Source: Calditrichota bacterium
GTDB lineage: Bacteria; Electryoneota; RPQS01
Direction: 5' to 3'
Assembly (NCBI GenBank): GCA_020637445.1
Contig: JACJVZ010000002.1
Span: 62,001-126,000, forward strand
DNA length: 64,000 nt
Shown here one piece after another: positions 7,822 through 16,184 of this stretch (positions are counted from its first letter, which is position 1; the number at the start of each line of letters is the position of its first letter). The position numbers were made by a program, and so were the translations under genes. The notes under the pieces were generated by a model. That model made no database searches. It was not told where the DNA came from and saw only the letters and a list, made by a program, of their open reading frames with translations.

Positions 7822-10410
7822 ATGCTTAAGGATATATGTGTCTATGCCATGGCGTTGCTCTTGGTTTTGAGCACTTTGGGTTCAGTTGCCAGATCGCAGG
7901 GCGACTTGCAGAGTGACGCCAATTCACTTCAAGTTTTGTCTGCGTCTTCGGTAACTGCTCAAGTTGGCAATCGGGAAGGTAGAAATCCCCTCGATCAAGG
8001 CGCGGATGGCTGTCCCGCCACTGTTATCTCCAGTTTACCCTATAGTGACACAGGAAGTACCGTCGGCAGATTTAACAATTGGAACAGCGCAGGGAATTGT
8101 GCCGGAGGCGGTGGAAGCAGCAATGCTCCAGACGTCATTTATCGTTACGATTCTCCACCTGGCGGAGTGAATGTCATCATCTCAACGTGCGGCTCCTCTT
8201 TCAATACGTTGCTGGAAATACGAACGGGCGGATCTTGCCCTGGAAGTGTGCAGAATGCCTGCGCGGATGCCGGATGCGCGGGTGATGCCGAGCTAAGAGT
8301 TTCTCTTCCGCCTTCCACGACGATATATATCATTGTTGATGGCTACGGAACGGAATCGGGCGATTACGTTCTGGAAGTCCGTGAAATGTGCGATGTGGTG
8401 ATGCAGCAGGGAGACTTGATCGAGTGTGCTGAGGCAGTGGACAGCACAAACGCACAGTTGGATTGTAACGGAGGTCCGTGCAATGCAGTATTTGGAGGCA
8501 CCCCCAGCTACACACAGATTGAGTGCGGACAAACGTACTTTGCGCGAGCGTTTACATACACACGCGGCGGTGTTCCGTACAGCGACACGGATTGGTATCG
8601 ATTCAGCATTGCTGAACGCAGCGCAGTGTTGATTACAGTTGAAGCTGAATTTCCGACTCTTGTCACCGCCGGAAACGAACTGGCGGCATGCGCTGACCAC
8701 TCATTGGGTGAACTGGGATATACTTGCGAAAGCTACTCTCTGCAGGCACTGAACACCCCGCCGGGCAACTATGAGTTTACAATCCGCCCGCAGGACGGAG
8801 CGGGCATTCCCACGGCGCTTGACTACCGTGTGTCACTCATGTGCGTTCCGATCGGTGACTGCGTAGCCGACGGCGTCCTATTCGCTCCCGGATCATTCTC
8901 CGGGGACACAGAAGGTGCGGGAGACGATTGCCTACTTGAACCGTCGGAAGATCAAACAGTTATCATAAACATTCCGTGGGACGGAGCTTGGGACATATCA
9001 TTGTGCGAGCTTCCATCAGATTGGGCACCGAGAATTTACTTGACTTCCACATGCTGCGTAGAATCTTACGATGACATCATCGATGCGCGCAGTACAGGTT
9101 GTGTTCCACTTTCTTACAGACCGCGCATAGAGTGTGTTTACTTGGAAGCCGGAAACTACTTCGTGAATATTGAGGGAGATTGGATTGAATTCACTTCGGG
9201 GCCCTATGTATTGGAGGTTGAATCGTGCGAGGGTTGCATCATTCACAATAATCTTTTTGCGCCGGGGTCGATTACAGGTAACACGTGTGGAGCGGGAGTG
9301 AATTGTTCTCTCACATGGAACACCTCAGATGACAACATAGTTCGCATTACGGTCTGGGAGGAAGATGATTGGACGTTTGAGGTAGTTCCTGAGGGCAATT
9401 GGTTGCCGCGCGCCAGTCTAATGGGTGGTTGCTGCGCAGATCAAATCGCGGTGAGTCTAAATGGATCTATATACTGCGAAGCACTTCAACCTGGGACTTT
9501 CTATCTTCAGATTGAGGGCCGCGATGCGGAGGATTGCGGAGCATATACACTAAATGTATTTAAATGCAGGACGCGCTGCTGCTACGGTGAGGAGTATTTG
9601 TCGTGCGTGGACACCACCCAAACGGCATGCGTGGCAATGGGAGGAATATGTGACTTCGATCGCACTTGCGCCGAAAGCCCGTGTTTGCCTGTTCATTTGT
9701 GTCCGGATAATTCAGTCGCGGGCCAAGTACCTTTGGCGAGTGACGGATTCACGTGGGTCCTGCGAGAGAGCAACGTGGACGGCGATCAAGTGCACTTTGA
9801 GGATTTTGATGGCGTGTTCGAGCCAATTGCTCACGTAACTTTTTGGGGATTCAATAGGCCATGTGTCGAAAACCCAATGCCTTTCGTAGTAGAGATTCTT
9901 GATACTTCTTATTCGGTTGTAGCATCATATTCTGATACACTCGTTGGAATTGCAGTTGAGTCGTATGATATTGGAGATTTGTTCGAATACAACATGGTTC
10001 TCAACCCGCCTTTGATGCTTAGCGAGGGATGGGTTGGAGTTGCGGGCGCAGGAGATCCTGACTGCGATTTCTACTGGATGCGGTCAGGAACGGGCGACAA
10101 TTTGGAACTAGTGCGGCTGGATGATGGGACGTATGTTGTTGAATTTGGGAAACTGGCTTATTGCTTGGGAGGGTGCGTTCCCGCGGACAGTGTGTCCATT
10201 CAATACAACGGAGGCACCAGCTTTACGCTCGGATTTTGGGCGCCGCTTGACGGCGAGTACAAATTCCACTTTACTTCCTCGCCTGTCGGCGTTTTTCCTG
10301 CGGATTTCTCCGTGGCAGGAAGTCAAGTCGTTACTTCGGGACATCACGAGTTCAGCTTCAACGCAGGCTCTGATTTTCAAAGGTGGGTGGTCGTAACTAA
10401 CTGCGAATGA
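7822..10410 (+). CDS. Large Cys-rich secreted protein of unknown function
   Basis: An 862-residue protein with a clear signal peptide (hydrophobic run about residues 8-24, cleavage near ARSQ). It has many cysteines, and its central part contains two similar domains of about 110 residues that open with LFAPGSFSGDTEGAG and LFAPGSITGNTCGAG and resemble bacterial pre-peptidase C-terminal (PPC-like) beta-sandwich modules. An earlier stretch (ISTCGSSFNTLLEIRTGGSC) resembles the same kind of module. Unlike other secreted proteins here it has no YPNPFN-type sorting domain and ends in VVVTNCE. Function is unknown; disulphide-bonded extracellular or surface location is inferred. Confidence 0.8.
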   Translation: MLKDICVYAMALLLVLSTLGSVARSQGDLQSDANSLQVLSASSVTAQVGNREGRNPLDQGADGCPATVISSLPYSDTGSTVGRFNNWNSAGNCAGGGGSSNAPDVIYRYDSPPGGVNVIISTCGSSFNTLLEIRTGGSCPGSVQNACADAGCAGDAELRVSLPPSTTIYIIVDGYGTESGDYVLEVREMCDVVMQQGDLIECAEAVDSTNAQLDCNGGPCNAVFGGTPSYTQIECGQTYFARAFTYTRGGVPYSDTDWYRFSIAERSAVLITVEAEFPTLVTAGNELAACADHSLGELGYTCESYSLQALNTPPGNYEFTIRPQDGAGIPTALDYRVSLMCVPIGDCVADGVLFAPGSFSGDTEGAGDDCLLEPSEDQTVIINIPWDGAWDISLCELPSDWAPRIYLTSTCCVESYDDIIDARSTGCVPLSYRPRIECVYLEAGNYFVNIEGDWIEFTSGPYVLEVESCEGCIIHNNLFAPGSITGNTCGAGVNCSLTWNTSDDNIVRITVWEEDDWTFEVVPEGNWLPRASLMGGCCADQIAVSLNGSIYCEALQPGTFYLQIEGRDAEDCGAYTLNVFKCRTRCCYGEEYLSCVDTTQTACVAMGGICDFDRTCAESPCLPVHLCPDNSVAGQVPLASDGFTWVLRESNVDGDQVHFEDFDGVFEPIAHVTFWGFNRPCVENPMPFVVEILDTSYSVVASYSDTLVGIAVESYDIGDLFEYNMVLNPPLMLSEGWVGVAGAGDPDCDFYWMRSGTGDNLELVRLDDGTYVVEFGKLAYCLGGCVPADSVSIQYNGGTSFTLGFWAPLDGEYKFHFTSSPVGVFPADFSVAGSQVVTSGHHEFSFNAGSDFQRWVVVTNCE

Positions 10411-10430
10411 CTTAGGTTTTCAGAATGAAA

Positions 10431-10465
10431 AGCGGCCCGCTCTTTGGAGCGGGCCGCTTCTGTTT
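10431..10465. terminator. Bidirectional terminator between convergent genes
   Basis: Twelve-base perfect arms AGCGGCCCGCTC (10431-10442) and GAGCGGGCCGCT (10447-10458) with a TTTG loop, T-rich after the hairpin and A-rich before it, so it can serve the gene ending at 10410 and the opposite gene ending at 10501. Confidence 0.85.
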
Positions 10466-10480
10466 TGCTAGTCTGCGCGC

Positions 10481-10504
10481 GGGCGGAATGTCTTCCGCCC
10501 CTAC
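10481..10504. repeat. GGGCGGAA/TTCCGCCC hairpin repeat (family R1)
   Basis: Eight-base arms GGGCGGAA and TTCCGCCC around TGTC, followed by CTAC. Other copies at 52165, 58994 and 61396 have GGGCGGAT/ATCCGCCC, so the innermost pair has changed on both sides. The last four bases overlap the stop codon of the minus-strand gene ending at 10501. Confidence 0.75.
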
Positions 10505-11970
10505 TCCTCTGCGAGCAAGCGTCTTTCACCTTCGAGCGCGCGGATACCGGAGACGTCCTGTACGACTTCCAGTGACCCGCGGTACTTTCCGTCTTTGTCA
10601 CGAATCGCAAAGTAGCGGATGTGGACAAACATTTCGTTGAACGGAATCCAAAATTCGGCGACGTCCCTGCGGCCCGTGCGGAAATCGGATAGAATTTTGT
10701 TCACAAGATGCACGCTCTTCGGTGGATGACAGTTTTGGACTTTGCGGCCGATAGCATCGGGCGTGCGCGCGAAAATCTTATGCTTCTGATTCGAGTAGTA
10801 GCGCACGGTGTCGTTTTCGTCGACGTAAGAAAGTTCGACCGGAAGATTTGTCAGAAGCAGATTGACTTGCTCGAGTGTTAACGCGCCGACGTCCATGTTG
10901 AGCAGGCCGTCACTTGCTTTGGTGACGGGTGCACCTGAAACACCGGCGTGCTTCCACTCGCTGCCCGGACTGTAGGCTTCCATGTAGCCGATTTCGGATT
11001 CGGCTTTCTTGATCGCGATCCAATCCTCTTCTGAAAGCAGCTTCATTGCCGTGGGAAGAAGAATCGATTCTTCTTTTTGAATCATCATGAGAATCGCATT
11101 CAACACGGGCGGAAGATTGGCCGCGACAAAGTCTGTGTCTTGGGCTTTGCAGGCCTCGCGCACGGCCTTCAAGTGCGCGCGAATGTCGTCGTGCGTGGCC
11201 CACATGACGGTCGAAGGTCCGGTAAATCCGTAGCGCTCTAAGTATGAGAAGATCTGATGCTCTTTTCGCAAATAGTGCTTGTCGATTTCGCCAAGTTTGT
11301 CGAGATAGGTGACGAGTTCTTTCCACGCTTCGGGGTTAGCCGTCGGCGTCGGAGCGTTGTTGGCCGCTTCCATGATAGCTTTGACGTGCGAAACCGCCAA
11401 TTCGATCAAACGGTTCTCCGACATGAACGTGTGCACCGGATGACCCGAAGGCACGTCTATCGCCACTTTTTCCAAAGTTGGGTTGACGACTTGCAGATGC
11501 ACGTCGCACATATGCTTGATGTCCGAAACCGGAACTCCTTCTTTGATCAGATATTGCTCCATCTCGGCGATTTCGCCGGGTGCAGATTGCCGGACGAGCA
11601 ATGCAAAATCGCGCTGCGCTTCCGCCAGCGTTCCTCCGGCGTGGAGTTTTTTCATGATCTGACGAAACGCATCGAGTCGTTCTTGACTAACCGTTTGTGT
11701 GAATGCTCCGTCGATAATCAGCGTACGGCCCGTGTGTTGCTGCACCGCTCCGGCGATGAATTGCATCATCGCATCGACGGTTACGCCGCCGCGCATCGAC
11801 GCCATCTCAAGCGTGGCTTGCGACGCATTCAGTTTGCGCTGTTCGGGATCCTGTAAGGCGCGATAGTGCGGATTGAATCTCCCCAGTTCTTCGATCAAGA
11901 AGGGAAAGGCTTCAATCAGATTGCCAACGATTGTTTGGGGAGTTAGTCTGTAAATGGGTTCTGCTGCCAT
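10501..11970 (-). CDS. DUF438 protein with hemerythrin-like and PAS domains
   Basis: A 489-residue cytosolic protein with the usual order of the DUF438 family: N-terminal ScdA_N/DUF1858-like helical domain (about 1-75), DUF438 (about 85-160, with EIAEMEQYLIKEGVP and MCDVHLQVV), a hemerythrin-like four-helix region (about 165-330) with candidate metal ligands in SGHPVHTFMSEN, DKHYLRKEHQIF and ATHDDIRAHL, and a C-terminal PAS domain (about 370-485). Related di-iron proteins bind oxygen or NO or repair damaged iron-sulfur centres. It starts 19 bases after the stop of the octaheme cytochrome gene, so the two are probably co-transcribed. A nitrosative-stress or redox-sensing role is inferred. No clear ribosome site was seen before the ATG. 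Confidence 0.85.
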   Translation of the reverse strand: MAAEPIYRLTPQTIVGNLIEAFPFLIEELGRFNPHYRALQDPEQRKLNASQATLEMASMRGGVTVDAMMQFIAGAVQQHTGRTLIIDGAFTQTVSQERLDAFRQIMKKLHAGGTLAEAQRDFALLVRQSAPGEIAEMEQYLIKEGVPVSDIKHMCDVHLQVVNPTLEKVAIDVPSGHPVHTFMSENRLIELAVSHVKAIMEAANNAPTPTANPEAWKELVTYLDKLGEIDKHYLRKEHQIFSYLERYGFTGPSTVMWATHDDIRAHLKAVREACKAQDTDFVAANLPPVLNAILMMIQKEESILLPTAMKLLSEEDWIAIKKAESEIGYMEAYSPGSEWKHAGVSGAPVTKASDGLLNMDVGALTLEQVNLLLTNLPVELSYVDENDTVRYYSNQKHKIFARTPDAIGRKVQNCHPPKSVHLVNKILSDFRTGRRDVAEFWIPFNEMFVHIRYFAIRDKDGKYRGSLEVVQDVSGIRALEGERRLLAEE

Positions 11971-11989
11971 ATGAGAGTGCTTGATATGT

Positions 11990-13222
11990 CTAATGTTTAG
12001 CGCGCAACTCCGCCGCGCGTTCCTTGATCTCTTGCAGGTCCCGCTGCATTTCGCTCCAGCCGTACCACAGCGCGTAATCAGGATTCGCGTGGAATGTTCC
12101 TTGGAACGTGCGCATTCTGTGTTCGAGGAACATCACGAACAATGTTTGCTCGATGACGGACGGCGCGTCGTGGAAGGTCAGGAGATCGGGGAAGTTATTG
12201 GCGTAGTTGGACGGTTTGGGAATGATGTTGTCTTGATAGAGATCTGCGATGATGCGAATCGCTTCGGCCATCAGGTGATCGGCATTCTTAATCATGTCGT
12301 CGCCTTTGGCGAGCTCGCCCTTTGCCCACGTTTTCGCGTGACACTGCGAACAAGTTTCGGTCATCTTGTTGCGCTCGCGGTCGAAATCTTCCTGCGTCAA
12401 GCGCGCGATGTCGGCAGCTTTGACGGCGTCGAGACGGCCTGTAGGTTGACCGGAGGGATCCAAAACTCCGAGCGCTTGTAGAATCGTCACACGGTCCGCT
12501 GTCCACTGCGAATCTTCGGGCATCGGGAGTCTGACGGCCAAGAAACCCCATGCGGTGCGAACTTCGTGATTGCCGTTTTGCATGTGGCAATCCTGACAGG
12601 TCGGCGCGGACGCGGACTCCGGTAATATACCCATTTGTTTTAATCCGTGCCGGACTCCGTGCTTCGACGAAGAGTACATCTCCCACTGCGGGTGATCAAA
12701 GCCCATGTGGCAAGTCTGGCAGGCTTGCGGCTGGCGCGCTTCTTCAACGGAGAAGGTGTGGCGAGTGTGACAGGCGTCGCATGAGGCATTGCCGTGGCCG
12801 CCGTACTCTTCGTTCAATTTCTTGACTTCATCGTCACTCTTCAAGCCAATCTTGTGGCAGGCGCCGCAGCCTTTCATGCCGTCAATTAGGCTCATCGGCT
12901 GCCAGTGAATCGTGGGCATGGCGTTTTGGGCGGCCCAAGCCATCGCGTGTTTGCCTTTGCTGAATTGCGCGACTTGATCTTCGTGGCATTCGTTGCAGGT
13001 TTGCGGAGTCGGCAGCTTGGCCAATCGGTAGTTATCGGCTGCATTGTGCGCAGAACCGTGGCAATCTTCGCAAGAAATCCCGTTTTCGGCGTGTTTGGAG
13101 AGCTGCCAGTCTGCCACTACACCGGGCGAGCTTTCGCTGTGGCAAGCAATACAGGCTTTGGACTGTGCCTGCGCAGACAGAGCGAATGTGAAGATAACTA
13201 AAAGTAAATAGATAGCTTTCAT
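11990..13222 (-). CDS. Octaheme c-type cytochrome of the hydroxylamine oxidoreductase-like family
   Basis: A 410-residue protein with a signal peptide (about 1-19) and exactly eight CXXCH haem-binding motifs: CIACH, CEDCH, CNECH, CGACH, CDACH, CQTCH, CQDCH and CSQCH, followed by a long helical C-terminal third. Spacing and length fit the HAO-like/octaheme family of periplasmic enzymes, which interconvert hydroxylamine, nitric oxide and nitrite or reduce nitrite to ammonium. A tyrosine-containing stretch, ANPDYALWYGW, sits where catalytic HAOs carry their haem-crosslinking tyrosine, but whether a P460-type crosslink forms cannot be read from one sequence. A CRP/FNR-type site lies about 60 bases upstream. 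The ribosome site AGGTG precedes the ATG. Confidence 0.85.
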   Translation of the reverse strand: MKAIYLLLVIFTFALSAQAQSKACIACHSESSPGVVADWQLSKHAENGISCEDCHGSAHNAADNYRLAKLPTPQTCNECHEDQVAQFSKGKHAMAWAAQNAMPTIHWQPMSLIDGMKGCGACHKIGLKSDDEVKKLNEEYGGHGNASCDACHTRHTFSVEEARQPQACQTCHMGFDHPQWEMYSSSKHGVRHGLKQMGILPESASAPTCQDCHMQNGNHEVRTAWGFLAVRLPMPEDSQWTADRVTILQALGVLDPSGQPTGRLDAVKAADIARLTQEDFDRERNKMTETCSQCHAKTWAKGELAKGDDMIKNADHLMAEAIRIIADLYQDNIIPKPSNYANNFPDLLTFHDAPSVIEQTLFVMFLEHRMRTFQGTFHANPDYALWYGWSEMQRDLQEIKERAAELRAKH

Positions 13223-13281
13223 CGGTACACCTGTGAAAATGGTACAATAATGGAAAAATGGATTAATTTCTCCAAAATTTA

Positions 13282-13295
13282 GTGAAAAGTTTCAC
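13282..13295. promoter_or_regulatory. Candidate CRP/FNR-family (HcpR-like) operator upstream of the octaheme cytochrome
   Basis: A perfect 14-base inverted repeat GTGA-AAAGTT-TCAC followed by A, matching nine of ten defined bases of the TGTGA-N6-TCACA consensus. Its centre is about 66 bases upstream of the cytochrome start codon. No good -35 hexamer lies between it and the gene, which suits an activator-dependent promoter. Confidence 0.55.
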
Positions 13296-13339
13296 ATTCC
13301 GCAAGTGAGAATGTCACCGTCATGCGGCAACATTCTACG

Positions 13340-13966
13340 CTACGGTACGGTCACGACGATTGCACGGCACATTTCCTTCCCAATCTTTCTGTAGCTGTGC
13401 GGAAGGCTGCCATCAAAATGGGCGCTGTCGCCTGCTTCGAGCTGCACGATTTCTCCGTCCACGTCAATTTCGAGGGCACCGCTTTCAAGATAAATGAACT
13501 CCGTGCCGACGTGCGAGTGCATAGCCACGGGCCCCTCGGAAACATCGTTGAATAATGCCAAGTATGAGCTGGACTTACGGTCATTGGCTGGATAGTCGAG
13601 GCATTGAAAACGGTAGACGACGCTTTTTCCTTCCAACTTCTCCTCGAGCTCCATGCGTTCTTTCGCGCGAGTAACTTGAATGTTCTTGTGAAGCGCGGGG
13701 TCCATGAAGAAGTGATCTAGCCCGACGGAGAAGACCATTGCGATTCGTGAAAGGGTCTGCAAGGTCGGAATTACGTGGTTGTTCTCGAGCTTCGAGAGCA
13801 TCGCTGCGGATAGGCCGGTGTGCTTTCCCAATTCGACTAAACCCATGCTTTTCTTGAGTCTAAGCCTGCGAATTTTCTCTCCGAAAGCATATTGAGATAG
13901 GTAGCGGGTCAGAGTATCCATCTCGGAGGAGTTTCGTTTGTCGCGGTTGGGAAGCCTGTTAGACAT
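13340..13966 (-). CDS. XRE-family regulator with C-terminal cupin sensor domain
   Basis: A 208-residue protein with a helix-turn-helix of the XRE type (about 30-85: IRRLRLKKSMGLVELGKHTG then AAMLSKLENNHVIPTLQTL) and a C-terminal cupin barrel (about 120-205) with the metal-site motif HSHVGTEFIYLESG and a second histidine at PHSY. Such proteins are cytosolic repressors or activators that bind a small ligand in the cupin. It lies 118 bases upstream of the octaheme cytochrome gene in the same direction and is the natural candidate to sense the relevant signal. Its own promoter overlaps an inverted repeat (14013-14025), which suggests autoregulation. Confidence 0.88.
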   Translation of the reverse strand: MSNRLPNRDKRNSSEMDTLTRYLSQYAFGEKIRRLRLKKSMGLVELGKHTGLSAAMLSKLENNHVIPTLQTLSRIAMVFSVGLDHFFMDPALHKNIQVTRAKERMELEEKLEGKSVVYRFQCLDYPANDRKSSSYLALFNDVSEGPVAMHSHVGTEFIYLESGALEIDVDGEIVQLEAGDSAHFDGSLPHSYRKIGKEMCRAIVVTVP

Positions 13967-14011
13967 GATGGTCTGGATTTCCTGAATATAAATGACAGTA
14001 AAATGTGTTTT

Positions 14012-14040
14012 AATGTAGGTTACATCACTGTAAAAGTCAA
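14012..14040 (-). promoter_or_regulatory. Promoter of the XRE-cupin regulator with overlapping inverted repeat
   Basis: On the minus strand TTGACT (14040-14035), 17-base spacer, TACATT (14017-14012). The inverted repeat ATGTA-GGT-TACAT (14013-14025) covers most of the -10 element and part of the spacer; an outer ACAGT/ACTGT pair (13995-13999, 14027-14031) flanks it. This is the position expected for a repressor operator. Confidence 0.6.
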
Positions 14041-14112
14041 GACGTCTGGCTCCATGTTGTAAATTGCCTGCCGTACTTTTACTATGTGTTAAGTTCTTTT
14101 ATTTTTTTACGC

Positions 14113-14141
14113 TTGAAGAGCCCGGTTCTTTTGCCTATCTT
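14113..14141 (+). promoter_or_regulatory. Probable promoter of the beta-CASP nuclease gene
   Basis: TTGAAG (14113-14118), 17-base spacer, TATCTT (14136-14141), about 50 bases before the start codon. Confidence 0.55.
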
Positions 14142-14197
14142 CAAGAGTTGAATAGTATGATGCACACTCCTCAAACGAGTGAAGGACAAATTTGGCG

Positions 14198-15604
14198 ATG
14201 AAGATTACGTTTCACGGAGCAGCCGGTGGAGTTACCGGATCGAAGCACCTGATCGAAGCAGGCGGAAAACGTGTGTTGTTGGACTGCGGGATGTTTCAAG
14301 GCCGCCGCAAGGAGGCTTTGGAACTGAACTGGGGAATGAGTGAAGAACTTTCACATGTAGACGCTGTGATTTTGTCGCACGCGCACTTGGACCACTGCGG
14401 ACTCTTGCCGCTGTTGGTCAACCGCGGCTACAAGGGAAGAATCTTCTCGACGGCGGCCACGCGTGACATCACTGAGTTTATTCTCAAGGATAGCGCAAAC
14501 ATTCAGGAACATGACACGAGGTGGTTTCGCAAAGAAAAGATCGAACTGAGCGAGCCGTCTCAACCGCTTTATGAATCGGATGACATACCGGGGACAATGA
14601 GCGCGTTTCGCGAGGTGCCGTTTGCGAACCACGGTTCTAAGTGGCACACTGTGATTCCGGGTGTTAGACTGAAGTTTTATCAAGCCGGACATATTTTAGG
14701 TTCGGCGTGGATGATGCTTGAATTCGACGGTGAGAACGGACCGGAACGGCTGGCCTTTTCAGGTGACTTGGGGAGGTTTCACACGCCGCTCTTGAAAGAC
14801 CCGATGTACTCCGACGAAGAGTGTCCGGTACTTCTGCTCGAATCGACCTACGGCAACCGCGAACACAAACCGCGCGAACTGGCCTATGAAAAACTGAAGA
14901 ATGCCATCATTCGCGCCACGGACCGCAAAGGCAAAGTTGTGATTCCGTCGTTTGCTCTGGGAAGAACGCAGGAGCTGATTTATGTCTTGCACCGGATGCA
15001 CGACGCCGGTACGATTCCCGACATTCCAATTTACATCGACAGTCCGCTGGGAATCAACATGACGGACGTTTACCGGAGTCACCGGGACCAATACGATATT
15101 GAGTCGAAGAAAGACTTCCCCGATCCGGGCGACTATCCGTTGGTCGACGAGCGAATTCGGTATACGCGAAGCGTGCGCGAATCGATGCAGCTTAACGACA
15201 AGAAAGGGCCGTTTGTCGTTATCGCATCCTCGGGAATGATGGAAGGCGGCCGCATCCGGCACCATTTGCGGCATACCATCAGCCACAAAGAAAACATCAT
15301 TCTGATCATCGGCTATCAGGCTGAATATACGCTGGGACGCAGATTGGTCGAGCACGAACCGCAGGTGAGATTGTTCAACGATTGGTACGACGTGAACGCC
15401 GAAGTCTTGACTCTCAATGAATTCAGCGCGCACGCAGATGCCAAGGAACTGCACGCGTTTGCGGACAACCTGACCGGAGTCAAGAAGATATTCCTCGTGC
15501 ATGGCGAACATGAACAGGCGTCTGCGTTGCGCGACCGGTTGCTCTATGGCAATGACCAATTGAGCGTGACGATACCTCAGAAAGGTGACAGCGTCAAATT
15601 ATAG
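14198..15604 (+). CDS. Metallo-beta-lactamase fold, beta-CASP RNA-processing exonuclease
   Basis: A 468-residue cytosolic enzyme. The metallo-beta-lactamase motif HAHLDHCG sits near residue 65, a later histidine in the AGHILGSAW block near 165, followed by the GDLGR aspartate; the beta-CASP insert carries the SFALGRTQELIYVL and IASSGMMEGGRIRHHL blocks and the C-terminal part has EFSAHAD and LVHGEHEQ. This pattern is that of the YSH1/CPSF73-like bacterial RNases acting on RNA ends. A TTG at 14192 is also in frame and lies closer to the AAGGA site at 14182; ATG 14198 was preferred because family members begin MKI-F-GAA-VTGS. It is transcribed alone from a promoter at 14113. Confidence 0.9.
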   Translation: MKITFHGAAGGVTGSKHLIEAGGKRVLLDCGMFQGRRKEALELNWGMSEELSHVDAVILSHAHLDHCGLLPLLVNRGYKGRIFSTAATRDITEFILKDSANIQEHDTRWFRKEKIELSEPSQPLYESDDIPGTMSAFREVPFANHGSKWHTVIPGVRLKFYQAGHILGSAWMMLEFDGENGPERLAFSGDLGRFHTPLLKDPMYSDEECPVLLLESTYGNREHKPRELAYEKLKNAIIRATDRKGKVVIPSFALGRTQELIYVLHRMHDAGTIPDIPIYIDSPLGINMTDVYRSHRDQYDIESKKDFPDPGDYPLVDERIRYTRSVRESMQLNDKKGPFVVIASSGMMEGGRIRHHLRHTISHKENIILIIGYQAEYTLGRRLVEHEPQVRLFNDWYDVNAEVLTLNEFSAHADAKELHAFADNLTGVKKIFLVHGEHEQASALRDRLLYGNDQLSVTIPQKGDSVKL

Positions 15605-15610
15605 CGACCG

Positions 15611-15639
15611 TTGCACCTCGCGCCGTGAGTCAGTATATT
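15611..15639 (+). promoter_or_regulatory. Probable promoter of the sixA-tmk-tmk-ppx operon
   Basis: TTGCAC (15611-15616), 17-base spacer, TATATT (15634-15639), about 41 bases of leader before the GTG start of sixA. Confidence 0.65.
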
Positions 15640-15686
15640 GTGTCGTGACAGAACTTGATTGTTAGTAAATTGTTAGCGAGACTCAC

Positions 15687-16184
15687 GTGTATATCTATTT
15701 AGTTCGTCACGCCATTGCCGTTGAACACGGCACACCCGGTTACAAAGATTCGGACCGGCCCTTGACCGAAGAGGGCATCGAACGAATGCAGAAGGCCGCA
15801 CGCGGCTTGGCGCATTTCATTGACCCACCGGACTTGATCGTTTCAAGTCCTTACTTGAGAGCCAAGCAGACGGCCGAAATTCTCGCGGTTGCATTGCAGT
15901 CGCGGGACGGGATTACGGAGTGGCCGATGCTGACTCCCGCTTCCGCGCCAACAGGCGTGTTTGCCAATTTGAACGAAAACAGCTCAACGACCAACTCCGT
16001 GATGCTCGTGGGACACGAGCCGCACATTTCCCGCTTGACCGCGTTGCTTCTGGGAACGAAGTCCGACGCCATCCGCTTCAAGAAGGGAGCCGTGTGTGCT
16101 CTGGAATGTCCTGCCCATCTTGTTCCCGGCTGCGCGGAGCTGCAGTGGTTTTTGACTCCCAAACAACTTCGACGACTTGCATGA
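15687..16184 (+). CDS. sixA: SixA-type phosphohistidine phosphatase
   Basis: A 165-residue histidine-phosphatase-superfamily protein with the catalytic RHA motif at the N-terminus (YLVRHAIAVEHG), the second-strand block DLIVSSPYLRAKQTAE and the second catalytic histidine in VGHEPHISRL. SixA proteins remove phosphate from phosphohistidine on relay proteins. Length is typical. It starts with GTG and its stop overlaps the next gene start (ATGA at 16181-16184), so it is translationally coupled to the kinase-like genes and ppx/gppA downstream. A joint role in phosphate, polyphosphate or nucleotide signalling is inferred from the operon only. Confidence 0.9.
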   Translation: MYIYLVRHAIAVEHGTPGYKDSDRPLTEEGIERMQKAARGLAHFIDPPDLIVSSPYLRAKQTAEILAVALQSRDGITEWPMLTPASAPTGVFANLNENSSTTNSVMLVGHEPHISRLTALLLGTKSDAIRFKKGAVCALECPAHLVPGCAELQWFLTPKQLRRLA

